Origin: Galbula dea
Lineage: Eukaryota > Chordata > Aves > Piciformes > Galbulidae
DNA length: 64,000 bases
Direction of reading: 5' to 3'
NCBI GenBank assembly: GCA_013399015.1
Contig: VWZX01009108.1
Coordinates: 1,914,822 to 1,978,821, forward strand
The notes beneath the pieces were generated by a model. That model was not told the DNA's origin, did no database searches, and saw nothing but the letters and a program-made list of their open reading frames with translations. Shown piece by piece: positions 1 to 12,417 of the stretch (the stretch's first letter is position 1; each line of letters begins with the position of its first letter). The position numbers and the translations under genes were made by a program.

Positions 1-3000
1 CTAGGGTCTGCCTCACATTTTAAGGGAGATCATCTCTATTCCCATGGAACAGAATATGCTTACTGTTAGCTAGAGAAGTACAGATGCTTATAATGTGGCT
101 TGCAAAGAAAATGGCTTTAAATGACCAGGAAACAGCACAAGGATCTGAGCTTGCTTTATGAACCTAAACCACATACTTGCCTGTAAGTGTAGCATTCAAC
201 CTCAGTACAGCTCAACTGTTCCATGGTCTCTAGGTAAAGAAAACCAAAAAGATTTTATTTTATCTTCCCTGATGGGGGCTGGTAATGACCTGTGAATTGG
301 TGTCATGTGTGGCTTCTGTTTTTTTTTTTTTCCAGGCTGTAAACCAATTAGACTTATTCCCCAGTCAGAGTTTTGCTCCTTCCATCTGGGAGGGTTTCTG
401 TGCTTGCTGCTGGGGAGTGCTGAGTATCTGGGAGTTGTAAAGATATCTGTGGCTTTATTGCTAGATTTTTTACAAACCTCAGGTTTGTGTTTTTATGATG
501 ATTGCCTCTGTGAGGATGTTTTAAAGAATACTGTGTTTCTCTTTGAGATTACCTTTCAGTCTGTTGACATTTCAGGAGTTGTGGGATACTGGCAAAATAT
601 GCTGAGTAAGCAAAGGAGATCTCTCTCCTTCACCCTAAATCCTACCTTTGCCAAACTGGGGAGGCACAGGATGTTTTCATTTATGAAATGACCATGGACT
701 TGGGCTGGTGTGAAGCAGTGTCTGAACAGAGCAGGGCATGCTGTGATGTTAACAGCTTGTTTTCCCTCTCCTTTCAGAGCTGCTGAATCTTTTCCCAGCT
801 TTTCTTTTTGCTCATCCAAACCTTAAATAAATACCCTGTTCTCAGGGTACTGGACAAATAGTACAGCTGTTTCAAACCTGTTTTCAGACTAGCAGGACTG
901 TGTTTCAGATTGATTAAAGAAATGATATGCAAAGAGGAAATCTCTCCCTTCCCTTTCTTACCTGAGGCTAATGGTAATGTTGAGATGGAGGGGTGTGCTG
1001 GCTGCTGTAGGCCTGTGTCTGTTCTCTGTTGTTACTAGTCAAGGGAACTCTAAAACCTCATCATCTTGAAGATACAGAATTGGTTTCCATTAGGTTGCTG
1101 AAAAGACCAGAAAAGGCACGTAGGAACCTGCAGACATGAAACTTGTCGTCAGTCTCAGCTCATATCTTTTTATTGTGTTCACTTTCAAAGGACTCCAAAG
1201 AACCTGGCAACTATTAAGGAGTTGATGGTAGACCTGTAAATTACATGGCAGTGTCCTGAAAAGAACCAGTTTCAGTATTTGGAAAGAAGAAAATGAAAGA
1301 TCATTAGTGTATGAGCTGTGGCAAACACTCAGACCTTCTGATCGATAGGACGAGGATGGGAACAGCTTAGGATAGAATAATTTTAGATGTTGGGAGTTGA
1401 TCTATATTATTTCTTATCAGAGATGGTTCAGTCCAGGCACTGCTAATGACAGTGCTATAGTCACTGAGTCTCAGCCTTAAATAAAGTATTCATGGGTACC
1501 ATTAAAAGGCTGTTGCTCATGTCCTCAACAGATTTTGCAGGGATGAGCTCTGAGATAACACTAGGATGAGAGGCTGCTTGACCAACTGACTGGAGCCATT
1601 GGGGGTGATTCAGGGTCCTGGTTTTCCTTCTAGCACTATCTGCTCTGTGACCTTTAGCAAGGCAGTTCTCTTCTCTTTGCCCACCTCCTGCCTGGCTGGG
1701 ACTATCTCTGGCTTTACAAGTCTGCAGTGCCTGGAACAAGAAGACTGAGATGTCAGCAGAGGCTTCTTGGCAGCAAAGGGATGCCAGCAGCAGATAATCA
1801 CCAACCTGAGCCATTGGGTTCACATAAACACAGAGCTGCTCCATCAGACACAGCCTGTGCCCTGGCCACCCCTCCTCTGGTTTTGCTGTGAGAACCCTGG
1901 TGACAGCAGATCTGTCCCCAGTGCAGGTTCCTCCCTGAGCCTCCACACACTCCTGGGGCATGAATAGAGCCAGGCTCCAGGGAACATTTCTGAATAAACC
2001 CAGAGGAGATATAAGGCTTTGTATTTTGTTTTGTGTTTTTTTCCATACGGGGTATGGTGGTTTGGCATCTGACAAGCAAACAGATTAAGAACAGATGGGG
2101 AAAGATGTGAAAACCCATTGATCTCTGAGGGATTATTTCAGACACACAGAGAACAAACACAAGCTGGATTCTGGCCCCTGCTCTTACATCCTTTCTGCAT
2201 GCACTGCCCAAAATGTGCTTCGTGCTGGTGAAGAGTTTCTCTGCTCATGTGCCTGGGGCATCTCTCATCTCCTATCCATCTTGTGCAGTGGTCCCTCTTC
2301 CAGCCTCCACCACCTCAGGTCTTACCTGGGCTGTACTGGATGACCCACTTGGAGTTGTCCCCTCAGCAACAGGGCTGTGAGGGAGGAGAGGTGCACCCTG
2401 CCCTGCCTCCACAGCCTGAAGGCACGGATCTCCTGATCCCCTTCCTTTCTCCATGCTGCTAGCAGCCAGCTTGTAGCTCCATTACACGGCTGGTTTATAG
2501 GCTGTCTTTAAAGCAAAGTCAGGTCACAAACTCCACACAATACAACCCTGCTCCGGTGATGTCCCTAGCCAAGGTATCACCACATGCATTTTTTGCTTGC
2601 AGCCAGCAGAGGACACTTGCTTTCTTTGGAAAGAAGCTTCCCTGCACTTGGATACAACAACAGCAGAAGATTCAGAGCTTGGCCACACGTGGGCACTGGA
2701 ACAGCAAGAGATGGGCCCGGCCAGGGCTGCTTTCTAGCCCCAGGGTTCTGGTGGTGCCTTTTTCCCTTAGCCTTTCATGAGAAGTTTGAGATGGGCCTGC
2801 AAAAGGCTGTAAAAGGTGCAGGCTGGCTTGGTGGCTGTCCTCTCTGGGGTTGATAACCCCCCAGATGTGCTATTGCCAGGCTTTGCTTCGGAGCGTGTGA
2901 CTCTGTGGGTGGCAGGAGGACACGTGGGTTGACTTGGCATCCTGGGTGATGGTAGCAGCATAGATCTCAGTGTAAAATGCAAAACCTTGCTTGGGAAGCA

Positions 3001-6000
3001 TTCAGTTACTGAGCTGAACTGAGCTCCCCGTTGCAAGGCTCTGCAAGTTAATGAGCTTCAATCTGGATCAGATATGTAACTGCAGACATGGCCCAGCTGA
3101 GATTCAGATAGTGCTTGAGAGCATAGCGAAGCCAAGCCAGGACTAATCCCTGACCTCTGCAGCCTGCTTGACTGCTCTGACGGTCTGGAGGATCGTTAAA
3201 GTTCCCCCAGTATTTGGTTGTGCAGCCCTGAGGGGCTGAGCCATGCAGAAGAAGCCAGGGCTGGAGCTCACAGCCCTACTATTAACATATAGGTTGTGAG
3301 CAGGTCTGTGGCAGTGGATCAGCAAAATGAGAGGCACCCTAAGATTTGGGTGCCCAGTTTAGTTTAACCCTCTTTGAGGGAGCTTCTCTGCCACATGCAG
3401 CCCACAACCCTGTGCCAGTCTTCATGCTGCAAGTCTTGAATGCAGGACAGCAAAATAAGGCCCTTATCCTGCAACTGTCTAAGCCTGTAACTGCCACTGC
3501 CTTCAGGGACTGGACTTGCTTATGCTGTTAAACAAGGGCACAGATGTTTGCAGGGCAGGATCTGATTGCATGAGTTTTTGCACTGACCTGAGCATCTACC
3601 TTTAAATGTGCTGCTCCTGCTTTTCTTCCTTCAGGCCAATCCTGTTCTGGGGAGAAGGGCTCTTGAAAAAGCTGCTTTTGTTTACACTGACATCTTAAAA
3701 TTGTGGGTTACTTCTCATTTAAGAATTGCTACTGGCTCTCCCCACCTCATCTGGAACAGCCACTTGTTTTCCTTCTGGTGATTTATGGGAAGAGAACAAC
3801 AAAAGAAGAAGAAGAAAAAAGTTAAACTTGTGTGGAGAGCCCAAGAAGTGTGCAGACCACTTTTGAAAACACTGTACTCACTGTGCTGTGTAAAATGGTC
3901 ACTGTTACATCTAACCAGTAAGCACTCACCTCTGTAAATCATCTTTTTTAGGGACTTGGGGACCCATACAGAGAAAATGGAGTCAGAATACTTTAAAGCT
4001 ATGGACACCATGACTGTGCTTCAAGAAATAAATGCATACCTCAGTTCCTGAATGATGCACTGGCAAATGCCCATGGTGCCCAAATGAGTCTGGGTTTTGA
4101 TCAGCTCTGCTATGCTTTCCCCTTCTGACTGTCCTCTGTATTGGAGGGAAATATAGATTTTACTCCTGGCCCACAAAGGAAATCTTGGTCTTAAATGAGC
4201 CATAGAGCATGAAACCTGGAGCTGTAAAGGTGACATAGTCAAGTTTGCAGGATAACATACAGAAAGAGTGGAGAGAGTACTCCTGCCTTTCACCAAAATG
4301 GGCCTCAGTATAGCTCTCCTGAGGCATACATGAAAAATGCGGAGCCTTCCAGGCATGGAAGAAGCATGCTGTGGGCTGTGTGGTGCTGGAGCTGAGCCTG
4401 AACGTTGTCTGCAGACTCTGTACCTCACCTGAGGCTCCCATGTCCACCTCAAACCTTGCTAATATTGCAGGAATAACCAGAGCTAGCCACCACTCTCCTC
4501 TACCTCCCACTGATCCCAGGCTGCCTGTAACTGGGACTAGCTGTAGCAGAGGACCCAGGAGGTCCCACACAGCTCTACAATAAAACCTATTTCCATCCCA
4601 GAACCAGCACAAGCCAAATCTCTGGTGCAACAACTTGAGGGATACATTTCCAGCACAGTGAAGCCAGTGCTTGTAAGAGCTGAAGTGCTCTGCTCATCAG
4701 CAGAAAGATGAGGTACAGCAGACATACAGGTGGACCTTGGGTCCATCACATAGGCCAGACCTTGCTCTGGCCATAAAAATCCCACATGAGGCTTTTAAGA
4801 TTTGTCAGCTGTAATTAAGCAGCTTTCTGGTCTCTTTCTGGTCACATCAACTAGATGTAACAATCCCTCCTAGCCCATTAACAAAAAGAGCTGGCAAGCC
4901 TAGGTTTGATGACTGTCTAAACAATATGAAGAGGTGGTGATTTGCTGGCAATGTGTAAAACCAGGCAGCAAAACAGCTGGCAACGTGCACTGTACTGAAA
5001 TTAAACCAAAGCAAAAGGCAGATGACTTTGAATGGGCTCCAAAGGTCATGCAGAAACAAGGAAAAACTGATAAAGTTCACAAGAAAACAGAGCAAGCAGA
5101 AGGAGCATTGCATCTTCTTGGCACTGGGAGCTCTTGGCATCTGACTGGCAACAAATGTGTTTCTGAGTTAAAAAATAAATGTATCTGGAGGGAGGCTGGA
5201 GGTGTAAAAAAGAAAGTTAGCTGGTGCCTGGAAGCCTGCCTGTAAAGCACCAGGGAGAGCATCAGAAACCATGGTGCTAGGAAAGGCTGGGGGGTAGTGG
5301 AGCTTTGATGATGCTGGAGGAAGGTTGCAACAGTGACTCTTCCCCATCGTGGGTGCAATGGTTTACAGCTGCAGGACTGTAACCATGCCCCCTTAGTGCT
5401 CCAGGCTGTCTCAACTCTTTATTAGTTACAGGAAAAGACCTAATTCACACCATCAAGCCTGCTGGAGAGGATGGCTATTGTGTAAGAGGTTAGCACAAAA
5501 GAAACAGCTCCAGAGGCTCATGGTCCTTACATGAGGCAAGACATAACCTCTAACAAGAAAGGGGCAAAAAAGAGCCTTTGCACTGGGGGCACAGAGTAGT
5601 GGTGCACCAAAGTCAGCCACTCTCAGCCCAGTGCAAGGAATTCTGAAGCCACAAACAGCAGGGCAACCTACCCATGGTGGGATGCTTAAGCAGAAGGAGG
5701 ATATGAGTGTCAGTTGGTTCTTTCCTAATTACAGGATCTGCTTAGCTCTGTTTTGTTCCATGCAATGTTGTTGAACCACACAACTTTTCATCTTTTGGCA
5801 GTTTGGTTGGTACATTTAATTATTTAAGCATTTAATTATCTCTGCAGCTTGGGGCTGGTAGCAAATACTTTTCAGACAGGGATGAAAGAGGCAGAAAAAG
5901 TGCAAGTATCCCCTTATCACCTGGCAGAATCCAACCCCCATAGTACCTCCTACACATTTTCCTTACTCTTGGATCAAGAAGCAGCTGCATTAGGAGCAGC

Positions 6001-7207
6001 CAAGGCCAGAGATATGGGAAAGACATAAGGGAATGCTTTACCCTAGTTCCTCCCAATGCTGTGACACTAAGTTCAAATCAATGTATAGATCACAAGCTTC
6101 CACCAGTCCCTTTGGGGTTTGGGCTCTTGTGGGCATCAACCTTGTGCAGCCAGCAATCCTCAACATGGACACCAGAAACATACCAAAATCAAGAGCTTCT
6201 GAATGCCCTCTCTAAGGCACTGGGCTTTTGGGACCCATGGAAGAGACCTTTGGGAAGATCCCAGCCTCAGACCTGTTAGAGATGGGCTTTTTTATGCAAA
6301 AAATATTCCTGCATCCTCCAAGCTCCTGCACATCCCCTGCCATGGGCTTGTGGGGGATACACAAGCTCCATGTGAGGGAGGAATTGTCTCAGTGTTGTCC
6401 TGTTTGGGTGGAGCAGTGGGTGGTGGGTGATGCCATTTCCAACTCCTTGCAGGAATCTGGATGTGTCTGTGCTGGGAAATTGCAAAATAGTACATTGTGC
6501 TAATTAATGCCAAACAGGAGAGCTTTGAATATACATCATCAGAATAACCTTTAGCAACCACTAGATGCCTTCCAGCCATAAGTATCTCATAAAGAGCATT
6601 GATATTTATGATGTGGCAATGGAAATCCATCTCAAGAGCAAACTGCCCAGTGCAACCATAAAGCTGAGTTAGGATTAAATTGTCTAAGGTGCACAGAATG
6701 AAACACCACTCCACTTATTCATGCTCCTCCAGTGCTATTTGCACCACTGTCAGCTTCTGCTGCACTAACTAAAATACTTCTGATCCAGTCCAACAAGGTT
6801 TTTGGGGGTTGCTTTTTTTTTTTTCCTTTCCAGGTGAAACCACAGACCCTGCTATATGGAAAGCTCTGAGCCTTGAAAAGTCTAGAGTTACTCTAGGTTG
6901 CAGCAGTTGGATTTGATCCTAAAACAATGAAACCAAACAGGAAAAAGACACAGATGGCTGTCACCTCTATGCCATTTGGAGTGGTTTTTGGTTTCCAGCC
7001 CCATACCATGGTTATGCAAATATAGGCAGTAGAATACACATCTCTAACAGACTGTGGCATGAGGGATGAAATAGCTGAGTGTTTCTAAAGAGGGCAGAAA
7101 GATCACCATGCCAGCTTGAAGGACAGAGGATTTAGGGACACAGGGTGAAACCTTGTCTTCACTTAAGGCAAAGGAGGCTTTGCTGTGGCTTTTGATGCAC
7201 CTGGATA
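1..7207. other. Unannotated non-coding stretch
   Basis: I see no recognisable exon, RNA gene or mobile element here. Frames on both strands translate to low-information peptides rich in Ser, Leu, Cys and His, with no family motif. Landmarks are a 13-T run at 319-331 followed by CCAG (acceptor-like, AG at 334-335), an AAG-rich purine tract at 3801-3820, a repeated CATTTAATTAT at 5813-5839 and a 12-T run at 6813-6824. CpG is almost absent. It is probably intergenic or intronic sequence; unspliced reading cannot exclude a short exon. Confidence 0.6.
5813..5839. promoter_or_regulatory. Paired TTTAATTA homeodomain-type sites (candidate)
   Basis: The 11-mer CATTTAATTAT occurs at 5813-5823 and again, identical, at 5829-5839, a 16-bp centre-to-centre spacing. 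TTTAATTA contains the TAATTA core bound by many homeodomain proteins. The exact repeat and short spacing are what is seen. Regulatory function is inference, and an AT-rich chance repeat is quite possible. Confidence 0.25.
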
Positions 7208-7640
7208 CAGAATCACAGAATGTTAGGGGCTGGAAGGGATCTCTGAATATCATCTAGTCCAACCCTCCTGTCAGAGCAGGTTCACCTAGAGCAGCTTGCA
7301 CAAGTTAGTGTTCAGGTGGGTTTGGAATGTCTCCAGAGGCAGAGACTCTACCACCTCCCTAGGCAGCCTGGTCCAGTGCTCCATCACCCTCAAAGTAAAG
7401 AAGTTCCTCCTTATGTTTAGATGGACTTTCCTATATTCTGCTTTGCTCCTGTTGCTTCTTGTCCTGTCACTGGGCACTACTGAAGAAAGACTGGCCCTAT
7501 CCTCCTGACACCCACCTATTAAGTATTTCTAAGTATTGATAAGATTCTTCCTCAGTCTTCTCTAGGATAAACAGCCCCAGCTCTTTCAGCCCTTCCCCAT
7601 AAGTTAAGTCCTCTAATCACTTTTGTAGGCCTGTGGTACC
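7208..7640 (-). mobile_element. CR1 LINE, 3' fragment (antisense)
   Basis: Read on the minus strand this is the 3' end of a chicken-repeat-1 (CR1) non-LTR retrotransposon, the dominant LINE of birds. The plus strand opens with CAGAATCACAGAAT, followed by GGCTGGAAGGGATCTCT and AGTCCAACCCTCCTG, the complement of a typical CR1 tail. Later come AGCCCCAGCTCTTTCAGCCC and CTTTTGTAGGCC blocks from further upstream in the element. A 63-codon minus-strand frame at 7286-7477 gives the familiar pseudo-peptide of this region (RRNFFTLRVMEHWTRLPRE) and should not be read as a gene. The element is 5' truncated, as most CR1 copies are, and lacks the reverse transcriptase region. The family is certain; the subfamily is not assigned. 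Confidence 0.95.
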
Positions 7641-10600
7641 TGTGTGCTGATGGATGTGTGGAAGCCTCAAAGGCTGATAAAGCCTGAAAGCCCTCCCCTG
7701 TGGTCCTTGGTCCTGGGGAATTGGTTGCTTGTCCATGTAACATCAACCCCTGGGGATACAGGCACTCTATCATAGAGTTCAGCCCTGCTAGGCTAACAAC
7801 TGACAGCAGTGAGAGGCAGGAAAGGGAAGAGCCTGCTGAGAAGAGAAATGAAAAGCCAGGAACAAATAGCTCAAATTGCCCTGACTGAGGGTGCAGCACT
7901 AAGGTCCAGACCCTGTATTCCACATGGTGAAAGGGGATGTAAACAAAACTGCATCCTCTTACTCCAGGGCTGGATTTAGCTCTGTGGTGACCTCAAGAAA
8001 CTAATGGGTAAGGCTGGGCTGCAGTCTTGTGGTAAAAATGCTATTCTCCAGTGAGACACTGGTAACAGAGCAGATTTTGATCTCTGATAATTGAACTCCT
8101 AATCAACCCCTTTTCAAAAATGCCTGATAGTTCCCTTCTCAATCTCCTGTGAGGATGAGGAGGCTTAGAACTGTAATACAATTCTGTGGCTGAGTTAAAC
8201 ACTGGGCAGGTTTCAGACTGTGTTTTACTAGAACCAGATGAATTTCTAAGCTCCAAATCCAGCATACAGAATGCTGATTAAGTTTGATCTGGTGACCATC
8301 TGTCTTTGTGTTTGCAGTATGAGTAGCTAAATGAAATTCTGGAGAAAAAGGGTTATCTTAAATACACAGTGGATAAAGCAAATTGAAGAGAGCCCCATTC
8401 ACTGTTGCTATGTGAATCTTCTCAGCAAGAAGGGAAGATTAGGTTTGTCTCTGAAATTACATATGCTCAAGTGCACTTTTTTTTGACTCTTGGAAGCTGA
8501 AACATCAATCTGTAAATTTTGCTTTAATTGCATCTTGTGAATTTTCCTTTAGCTGCACACTAAACCCAAGCAGACAATAGACTGAATTCTGGCAGCAAGA
8601 AATGTGTCACTGTCAGAGCAAGCCAGTATCTTGAAAGGGGTAAATTGGGGCAGCTCAATGCAATTTCCCACTCCTTCCAACTCAGCTTGGACCATAATCA
8701 CCAAAAACTGCCCCCCTGCTCCCTTATCCCTTATATCTTTCTATGTATCTGTCTTTTTACTGAGATAAATGATGAGTAATAGCTTGATAAGCAACCAAAA
8801 GTCATCCAAGAGCAGAGATGATGGCTGCTGGACTTTTCTCCAGTTGCAATGGGAAGTTTCTGGAGAAAAGAACAGTATGAGAAGTGCTGGCATAATACAA
8901 TGCCCTCCTTTGAAGACAGCCAGCTAAGAGGCTGGGCCCATTGGCAGATGGAATGGGGAAGAAGAGAAAGTATTGGGAAAGACAGAAAAATAGCACTGTG
9001 GGAATCACACAGAAAGAGAGTGCTTGTAAGGCTTGCTAACAGAAATGGCTTCTAACATGCCAAGGCACCAACTTCTGGTCCCCAAGCTCCATCTTCTGCC
9101 ACTGACTTCTTCATGTGAAGAACCACAGGGAGTGCAAAGCAACCCCAAATTCAGTCTGTGTCCTTTGCCAGTTTTCCCAAAGCTGCCCCAGGGACTTTGC
9201 TCTTTGAAATGGAGTCTATCTGTTCTTTAAAAGCAGTTGTTCACATGTCAGCAAGTCAGGCTGTGTACCAAAGGAAAGATGCTGAGGATGGCTGCAGGGC
9301 TTGGGCTGGGCTGCAGGACAGCTACACAAGAGGAGGTGGCTCAGCAAGAACCACAAGAAAAATGGCTAGCTGAGATTTGGGCAGTGCCTTGGGTGTGGGA
9401 AGCTTTCTGCTACCAAGGGAGTTGACTGTTCCAGGCTTTCCCATTGTTTACCCTGAGCCTGACTGCTTGATCTCCTGGTAAAAGGGAAAAGTCTGTAACT
9501 GTGATGCTGTCTGGAGGAAGAGAGAGTCACAAGAGGTCCCTTGGTGTGGCATGAAATGAGTTTGGCATGAAGAGCCAAGCAGATGAGCTTGAAACTCCAT
9601 GTGTATTGGCTTGTCTGCTGTGGTGACTCTGCTTCCACAGGCCCTAACACTCACATGAGGTGCCCATCTCCAGTGGCTGGGAGGGAGAGAGCTCATACAG
9701 ACAGTACCTGTGCAGAAGCATGTGGCTCTGATAAAATCCTGCCATTAGTGTTCAAAGTCTCCTGCTGACACCAGAAAATCCAATCATGAGGATTTTCCTT
9801 TCTACCTCAGAAAACCCTAGGAAAAGAGCACATTGTTTGGAGGTTGCTGGGCTACATTTATGCTTTTACATGGCCTTTTCCCTTGCATTTTCTTTTCCTT
9901 TCTGAAGTTTAAAGAGGCTCATGTTTTTCTTGCTAATTCTTTCCTCCCGGGTGCTGATAGAGATCTCTGTAACATGAGGCCAGCTGGAAGAAATCCAAGC
10001 TGCTTTCTAAATGTTGTTATGATAGAGTGTGGGGGATGTGTCTTTGAAGGTGCTGGGCTCAAGAGATGGCCCTGGTTCAGGAGAAGCAAGAGGCAATGAA
10101 GCTCTTTTTTTTGCTAGAACAAGATTGGAGCCCCTACCTGTGAAAACACAAGCCACTTGCTGGTGTCATCCCATACCAACCTCCAGGGAAAAGAAAACTT
10201 GGGGAGATGTTACTTAGTTGATGTTTCTGCATCCTGGGAAGACAAAAGCCTTTGGCAGAGCCACCTCCTGGTACCAGGGAGACTGTAGTCTGACTAGATC
10301 AAGCTAAATAGTCCAGTTGGAGTGGAGGTGTGAAGGTGCCCTGATTTGTGCTTCACATCTCAAATGAAGTCCTCTGTTAAACCCAGGGAAGGGAAAAGGG
10401 AGTCCTCTTTCTCTGCCTTCCCACTTCAAAAAATGATAAATATTTTGAAGTCACTTGCTGAAGGCAGGATCTGGTGCTGGCAAAGGTGGGGGCCAAGTCA
10501 AAGCAGTAACCCTGTGGCAGCACAGAGGAACTGGGAAGGTTTTCATGGGGGAGACATCAGGGAGACATTTTTTAGTTCCTTTGATTCTCTTTGTTCTTTT

Positions 10601-12245
10601 TAGGTGCATGGATCCCTGTGCCCATGGGAGCAGCCTCCTGAGACTGCTGTGGTCAGGAGCTGTCCCACTGATTAACATCAGCCCTGTGTGGGACAGAAAG
10701 AGGGTGTTGGGCACCATGGCTCTACCTGGCATCTCTCCTACCCTGTCTGCTCCTGCCTGTGTCCCTTTCTAATGAGTGCTTGTCAGCTGCCATCATTCAA
10801 AGCTGATTGAAAAGGGACTGTGGAAAGACAACAGAAGTGAGTCCACTTGTGCTCACACAGGTAGCTCTCCTTACATTCAGTGAGCTGATATGCTTTACTC
10901 TGTCTCCCTCACTGGGTCAAAACCATGCTTGTTTGATGGGAAGCTGGAAATCCTGGCCTCATGCCTGGAAGCTTCAGGTGTTTAAGCACAAAGCAATGGC
11001 TTGAACTGCCTAAATACAGCCCTGCCTGCTGGAAGATCTGTTTGTTTGCTCAATCTCTCTTCCAAGGAAGGCTTGTTTCTGACTTTCTCCTTCCCAGTCC
11101 TTTCTGCAGCCTGGGTTGAAAAGTCCTATAGAACAGGGGTCTGTCAGTCCCCTGGGAGATGGTCCCACAAGGCACAGGTTGGTTATCAGCACCTTGGCAG
11201 AGATAGAGAAGGCACACAAAGAGAGAAGTCCTCTAGGGAAGAGATATTCAGCCTATTCAGCCTGACGTTTATATTACTGATTCATTGCAAGTTCAACTCT
11301 GATGTGTAGGGGGGGGAAAAAAAAAAGAAGAAGAAAATGCAGGCATTCCTCAGAACCTGGCTTTCAGAGGAACCCAGTGGCTTGTGGAGTGCTGGCCCTG
11401 TTTGAAAATCTGCCTTCAGTCATGGCTACTGAGCCCTTACAAGTTTCTTCTTCAGAGGAGAAGAGACTTGACAGGACTCTGGCATGGTGGGAGGCTGACA
11501 AGCCCTCATGAAAGACATTTGTAATGTGTGGGGCCTGGGAAGCAAAATGAAGAGACAGCCAACAGCCTCGAGGAACTGGAGAGGAAGAACATGGTCTGGA
11601 AGAATCCAGGTCTATTGGGCTTTGCCTCCCTCCCCTCTCCTCCCTTTGTAGATGTTTCCTGTGCAGACAGTTTCTGTAGGCATTTCCTGGGAAGGCTGCA
11701 CAGCCAAAGCTGCATTTTTAAATATTTCTTCTTTTTTTACAAACCACACTTCGCAAAGTTAAAGAGTCTATGTGTGGGGAGCACAGAAAGAGATCATGGA
11801 GGCAACTTTATCTGCACAGACAAAGGGTAAGCAAGTCACCAGCCAACTCTAACAGTCTCTACATCAAACTGTCCAATCTCTTAAAACACTCAGTGGCAAA
11901 AGCATCACACTGCCTGTCTGGAACCAGCCTCCCTCAGGCTTTCCATGGCTCTGCTCCCTCAGCCCCATCCTGTCCTGCTTTCCCCAACGTGCCAAGCAAA
12001 ATCCAGAGCACAGAAAAGCAGGTGCCTCTGGCAACCCCTGTGGCAGTGCTGCTGCTCTCATCACCCTGTGCTTCCCCATCCCTCCTCTCTCCACCCACCT
12101 GCTTGCTCTTGCCTTTTCCATAATGCTAGGAGTGTTTTGGAGCAGGAGTGCTCCAAATGCTCTGTTTTACATGACTGTGTAGCAGTTTTTGTGAAGGGGC
12201 CTGCTTCCTGCCTTGGGTCTCTGAGCATCCCTGTATCTGCACCTG
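7641..12245. other. Unannotated non-coding stretch
   Basis: No gene or repeat family is recognised. The only simple tract of note is at 11308-11337, a pure-purine run made of eight G, ten A and then an AAG-type repeat. An acceptor-like pyrimidine tract ending TTTTTAG at about 10593-10603 is followed by frames that soon reach stops and by no good donor. Frames of 80-120 codons near 10.5, 11.0 and 12.0 kb have no recognisable motif and overlap other frames on the opposite strand. Confidence 0.6.
11308..11337 (+). repeat. G8-A10-(AAG)n homopurine tract
   Basis: Eight G (11309-11316), ten A (11317-11326) and an AAG-rich extension form a 30-nt strand without a pyrimidine. It is a low-complexity tract, likely length-polymorphic and prone to sequencing or assembly slippage. 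It may form triplex DNA, which is inference. Confidence 0.9.
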
Positions 12246-12417
12246 AGTTGGCCCAGGCTGCCCAGGGCAGTGGTGGAGTCACCATCCCTGGAGGGGTTTA
12301 AAAAGCATCTAGATGTGGTACTTAGGGAGATGGTTTAGTGGCATGGTGGTGATAGGCTGGCAGTTGGACTTGACGATCTCAAAGGTCTCTTTCAACCTTA
12401 ATGATTCTGTGATTCCA
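12246..12417 (+). mobile_element. CR1 LINE, 3' tail (sense)
   Basis: This is a short sense-orientation CR1 tail. It runs from a GGCTGCCCAGGGCAGTGG block through GGAGTCACCATCCCTGGAGG, TTTAAAAAGCATCTAGATGT, GGTTTAGTGGCATGG, GGACTTGACGATCTCAAAGG and a terminal ATGATTCTGTGATTCC. The order matches the CR1 3' untranslated region exactly, ending in the diagnostic ATTCTRTG-type repeat. Only the last ~170 bp are present, so the copy is dead on arrival (5' truncated). It has moderate divergence and is a typical avian insertion. Confidence 0.95.

Noticed and set aside
336..691. Frame after a 13-T tract and CCAG at the window start
   Set aside because: The acceptor is strong-looking but the downstream frames have no good donor within exon length and no recognised peptide.
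7286..7477. 63-codon minus frame reading RRNFFTLRVMEHWTRLPRE
   Set aside because: It is the pseudo-translation of a CR1 3' region, not a gene.
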